From the NCBI GenBank assembly GCA_964236495.1, contig CAXSBR010000015.1, positions 1-64,000 of the forward strand: a DNA stretch of 64,000 nucleotides, read 5' to 3'. The DNA comes from CAXSBR01 sp964236495 (GTDB taxonomy: Bacteria; Actinomycetota; Actinomycetes; Mycobacteriales; Jatrophihabitantaceae). Shown here in pieces: positions 60,891-64,000 of the stretch (position 1 is its first letter; each line of letters starts with the position of its first letter). A program made the translations under genes and the position numbers. A model generated the notes under the pieces. The model worked only from the letters and a program-made list of their open reading frames with translations, was not told the origin of the DNA and searched no databases.

Positions 60891-61283
60891 TCACAGTTCT
60901 ACGGCGACCGCGCAGAGTGCGATGACAAAGCGCTCGAATCCGGCCACGCAAGTCGCGCGCCGCTCGTAGCTCCGAGCGCACTGTGCCATCGGGGCGCGGT
61001 GGGGGGGTGCCGCGATCCAGCGCCATCCGACTCCCGACCCTGGGTGAGAATAGTTAACGCAGAGGTCGGCGCAGCGGTCGGCAAGCTCACGAAAACTCGC
61101 GTTCAGGTCCTCCCTGGTTGCGATGCCCCCGGCCGAAGCTCCTAGGACTCGGCCGTTGCCTGCCGTCATCCGCCACGTCAGGCTTGGCTCTCGACCGACA
61201 ACCACCAAGCGGCAGTGACTGTGCATTTGAGCATTGCCGGAGTCGGTGACCGAGGAACCTGTTGCTTCCAACACGCTATCCAC
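60891..61283 (-). CDS. YegP/DUF1508-like small protein
   Basis: A 130-residue ORF (GTG 61283; ATG 61226 is an alternative). The central repeat LTWRMTAGNGRVLGASAGGI, then DLNASFRELADRC, and the second half VGWRWIAAPP with MAQCARSYERRATCVAGFER fit the two-repeat layout of small DUF1508/YegP-like proteins (W-x-x-x-NG-R, S-E-x-Y-x). Function unknown. Convergent with pstB. The start has only a weak GGTGG upstream. Confidence 0.5.
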   Translation of the reverse strand: MDSVLEATGSSVTDSGNAQMHSHCRLVVVGREPSLTWRMTAGNGRVLGASAGGIATREDLNASFRELADRCADLCVNYSHPGSGVGWRWIAAPPHRAPMAQCARSYERRATCVAGFERFVIALCAVAVEL

Positions 61284-62266
61284 CTACAGAGTTGAGTCCT
61301 GTCTTCCAGGCTCGACGACATCCTTTCGACGCAGCGTGTCGAGGCCCACCTGAACTGGTGAACGACAGGCAAACGCAACAGCAACCAGCAGCTTTGCGCG
61401 TCGCAGCGTCGCTGGAAAGGCCACCCGTCGACCGTCTGACGCGAGCCCAGGTGATTTAAACTTCACACGCGCGCCGCGATGCGCGCCGCCCCCGCCACCG
61501 GGTCCGCACCACCAGCCGGTCCACCGTGGACGGCGTGTCACCTGGATGTGCCCCGGCGACGCGCCCGATGCGCCGACCCTGCCAGTCAGCTACCCAAACA
61601 CCGTTGAACTGGTCTCTTCAGCTTGATGGGTTCCTCCTGCGACGATGTAGGAGGCCGGCTGTAACGGCGCCTCGTAGCACCTCGACCGTGCTACGCCGCG
61701 GGTCTGCGTCCTCGCCGATACGTCGCCAGCGGTATTCCAGTGCCGAGATGCTACGGCGACAACATCTCCCACTCCGGTCGCACCTCGACGACTCCAGTCC
61801 AGAACCCGTCGAGCATCGGCCCGGAGAGCTTACCGGCACGCTCGGTCACAATCTGGCGCGCCTTGGGTGACGGAGTCCCTCTCAATCCGGCGGCGACGGC
61901 GACTTTGCGCCCCATCCACCGACCCCACGAAAACCTCAAGAAGCGGAGGATACGGCGGACGGGATGACGAGCAATTCCCCCAGCGCCTAGGCGGTGCCGT
62001 CGTCGGTGAGGATCGGCTTCACGGCTCCCGCGCCCACCCTCTGTCACACAAGAAAGATACGAATCACAGACGTCGATGTCGACCGAGGGCTGTGTTGTTC
62101 GCGGACATCACTGTCCTGGCTTGGGCGCAGCACCGCCTGTGCTTGGCCGTGGTGTTGCTCATCGGTCCGATCGAGGTCCTGATTGTCGCATCGTCAGCGT
62201 TGCGCGGCGTGCGCCGGTGGTTACGTTGCATTCCCCGAGCTGGTCACCGGCGCTGTTGACGCGCCG
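61284..62266. other. Region with decayed coding traces, no firm gene
   Basis: 983 bp. On the minus strand the segment VRRILRFLRFSWGRWMGRKV, then TERAGKLSGPMLDGFWTGVV (61755-61960) has some coding character but is broken on both sides. A short hydrophobic frame on the plus strand (ITVLAWAQHRLCLAVVLLIG, near 62105-62165) may be chance. No repeat copy, tRNA or clear regulatory site seen. Confidence 0.4.
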
Positions 62267-63997
62267 CTAAGTTCCGTTCAGGTCGTGGGCCGTCGCCCGG
62301 GGCGGGGGACACAGCCGGTCCAGCGCGGCCCGGAACGGCTCGGCCGGGTCATCGGGCCGCGGTCCTAGCAGCGCGAGCGCGGTGGTCCGGCGCGCAGATG
62401 CTGTCGGGTCTGGCCCACCTGCGCCGGCGCCGAGTATCTCATCGAGGCTCTCCAACGTCCGGGTGAGGACGAAGCCTCCGCCGGCCGAGGGGTAGGCGGA
62501 TGGAAAGTCGGTTTCGACTCCGCCGCCTGGCTCGACGACCGCGTAGGGCCGGTCCGCGGCCAGGAAATCGGTGATGACGCTGGAAATGTCGGCGATGAGG
62601 ATGTCGGTGCGGGTGAAACATTCCATCAGGTCAGGAGCTGGCGGGACGAGGATGCGATGGCCGCGGTGGTGTTTCCAATACTGCGCGGACCATTGCGCCT
62701 GTTCTTGCGCGGCGGTGCGTGGGTCGAAAGCAACGTCTGCGGCGAGCATCTGGTCCAGCGCGTCACCGGGAGCCGAGTCTGCCGGTGCTATCCGTGGCGG
62801 CGGTGCCGTGGGCTGGGCGGCTCCGGCCCGGCGCAGCATCGCGACGATTGCTGCATGTGCCCGGCGCATGGCCGGATCGCGGTGTCCGGACTGCGGATGC
62901 GGCCGGTACATGACCCGTACCCCAGGTGTGGCCAGCAGCGCCTCAATCAGAGCTGGGCCGATGTCGGCCAGGGAACTGTCCCGGGATTCTTGATCCCAGC
63001 CCTCCCAGGTCGGTGCGTACAGCACGGTCAGCATCGGCTCTTCGTCCGGTACGCGGGGTAATGCACGCAGCTGTGGGCGGCCGACTTCAACAAACGCGGC
63101 GTCGGCAATGTCGAGATCGGCGCGGCGGTATCGGTCGCGCCCGGCGGCACCGGCCACCCAGATCTCGTTGTAGACGCGGGTGATCGGATTGGCGCTGGCG
63201 CCTTTGTCGCTGTCGCCATGGCCGACGAAAACGCTTGTTACGTGCGGCCGGCGCAGGAAATGCACATTGTTTGCGGTGTTGCCCACGTACAGGGCAACGC
63301 GCAAATCCGGCAGTGACATCTGCATCAACGGAGTAGCTCGCGGCGCGCAGACGACCGGAAGCGAGGTCGGCGCCATCAGCGCGAACGTTTCCACGTCACG
63401 CACCACAACTACGACCGGTTGACGCACCGATTCCAGAACCGGTAGCCACATGTCTACTTGGTAGCGCCAGGCCGGATCGCTGCCGTAGTACACCGCGATC
63501 TGCGGCCCCAGATCGGACAGGGCGCGCTCGACCGCCGCCCCAACGCGCACCCAAACCTTCGAGCGATGCAGAATCAACAAATGGCAGGCTAGGCACACCG
63601 GCGCCGCGGCGGCGATCGCGGCGGCTATAACGAAGCTGACGAGGGCTACCGCTTTCGTATGCCCTGCAGCAACCGCAAGTACAAGACCGAGCCCGACGAG
63701 CACGACCGACGCCATGCTGACGTCGGCTGGGCGGCGCAGCGGTCCGGGCAGCGCACGCGGAACCCCCGGCACCGTGACAGACAGCCCCCGCACAAGCACC
63801 GGCGGCGTTCGGAGGAACGTCACGGCCTGTTCCGTGCCTACGCCTACCGCCGCGGCAGCGGCGATAAGGCCCACGGCGACCGCCGTCGAGGCGGCGACGT
63901 CGGACATGCTGCGCGCGGCAAACAACACCATGGCGGCACCGGCGAACAGACCGCGTGCGATCAGGCCGAGCTGGATCCGCTGCAGCGCCCATGCCAC
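62267..63997 (-). CDS. CDP-glycerol glycerophosphotransferase-like protein, possibly 5'-incomplete
   Basis: At least 576 residues; GTG 63997 is the last in-window start and the gene may continue past the right edge. Four or five membrane helices in the first ~170 residues precede a TagB/TagF-like domain: VFVGHGDSDKGASANPITRV, YAPTWEGWDQESRDSSLADI, MYRPHPQSGH and DILIADISSVITDFLAADRP. Such enzymes polymerise glycerol-phosphate units of teichoic acid-like polymers at the inner membrane. Helices fused to this domain are not usual in Bacillus TagF; related actinobacterial proteins have them. No neighbouring polymer genes are visible on this side. Confidence 0.78.
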   Translation of the reverse strand: MAWALQRIQLGLIARGLFAGAAMVLFAARSMSDVAASTAVAVGLIAAAAAVGVGTEQAVTFLRTPPVLVRGLSVTVPGVPRALPGPLRRPADVSMASVVLVGLGLVLAVAAGHTKAVALVSFVIAAAIAAAAPVCLACHLLILHRSKVWVRVGAAVERALSDLGPQIAVYYGSDPAWRYQVDMWLPVLESVRQPVVVVVRDVETFALMAPTSLPVVCAPRATPLMQMSLPDLRVALYVGNTANNVHFLRRPHVTSVFVGHGDSDKGASANPITRVYNEIWVAGAAGRDRYRRADLDIADAAFVEVGRPQLRALPRVPDEEPMLTVLYAPTWEGWDQESRDSSLADIGPALIEALLATPGVRVMYRPHPQSGHRDPAMRRAHAAIVAMLRRAGAAQPTAPPPRIAPADSAPGDALDQMLAADVAFDPRTAAQEQAQWSAQYWKHHRGHRILVPPAPDLMECFTRTDILIADISSVITDFLAADRPYAVVEPGGGVETDFPSAYPSAGGGFVLTRTLESLDEILGAGAGGPDPTASARRTTALALLGPRPDDPAEPFRAALDRLCPPPRATAHDLNGT

Positions 63998-64000
63998 GAT

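Noticed and set aside
61867..62259. 130-residue plus-strand ORF before the glycerophosphotransferase gene
   Set aside because: Mixed Arg-rich composition with one chance hydrophobic stretch; no ribosome-binding site or family match.

Overview
The window is high-GC, compact, actinobacterial DNA. WhiB and GAF-ANTAR regulators, class E/F sortases, polyprenol-phosphate mannosyl transfer and an actinobacterial-style type IV secretion (T4SS) gene set point to a soil-type actinomycete. A Frankiales/Jatrophihabitans-like relative is possible, but that placement is inference. No rRNA, CRISPR array or intact tRNA was seen.

Layout. (1) 1-13231, minus strand: the right end of an integrative conjugative element. 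It is one tightly overlapping operon: winged-helix initiator-like protein, degenerate P-loop ATPase, VirB2-like small membrane protein, single-pass protein, TrbL/VirB6-like channel, SCO6880-family protein, VirB4-like ATPase, SLT+NlpC/P60 cell-wall hydrolase, three small proteins, VirD4-like coupling protein and a DUF4913-like protein. It ends at a 45-bp 3' fragment of a tRNA-Thr(CGT) gene. (2) 13187-44287: a second, tandem island. A tyrosine integrase sits at its left end and a second copy (43/45 identical) of the tRNA-Thr 3' fragment closes its right end; paired GTGTCACA boxes lie just inside both ends. Cargo includes GAF-ANTAR regulators (two open, three broken), an exopolysaccharide/cell-surface operon (cellulose-synthase-like GT2, GT39-like, DUF4397 protein, GH8 hydrolase, sortase, polyprenol mannosyltransferase), a broken EAL-DICT gene, WhiB, a Tat-exported large catalase, a zinc alcohol dehydrogenase, a NERD nuclease, a sortase/DUF4142 pair and many gene fragments. 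(3) 44.3-64 kb: probable chromosomal backbone with a truncated histidine kinase fused by deletion to a truncated secreted-protein gene, a phosphoesterase, an Ig-like secreted protein with its sortase, a large surface-associated phosphate-type ABC system (50-61 kb) and a CDP-glycerol glycerophosphotransferase-like protein at the right edge.

The most unusual content is a noncoding repeat family found only inside the second island: five copies of about 360-395 bp plus five shorter copies that keep only the 3' end. They share a 5' stem whose two arms co-vary, a conserved GTACCTGCTACCCC core, a TTCACAGTTT box and a terminal hairpin (GTTCCGGCTTCC / GGAAGCCGGAAC). A second noncoding repeat (two copies) carries its own hairpin and a perfect GGGAACGTTCCC palindrome. 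The other stand-out is the phosphate-transport operon, which encodes two membrane-anchored binding proteins with Gly/Pro-rich stalks and a sortase-fold protein whose expected catalytic His and Cys are replaced.

The genes suggest a tRNA-Thr integration hotspot that has taken up at least two elements; the inner island is visibly decaying (single-base frameshifts, truncations, one in-frame TGA) while the T4SS operon and the phosphate operon look intact.
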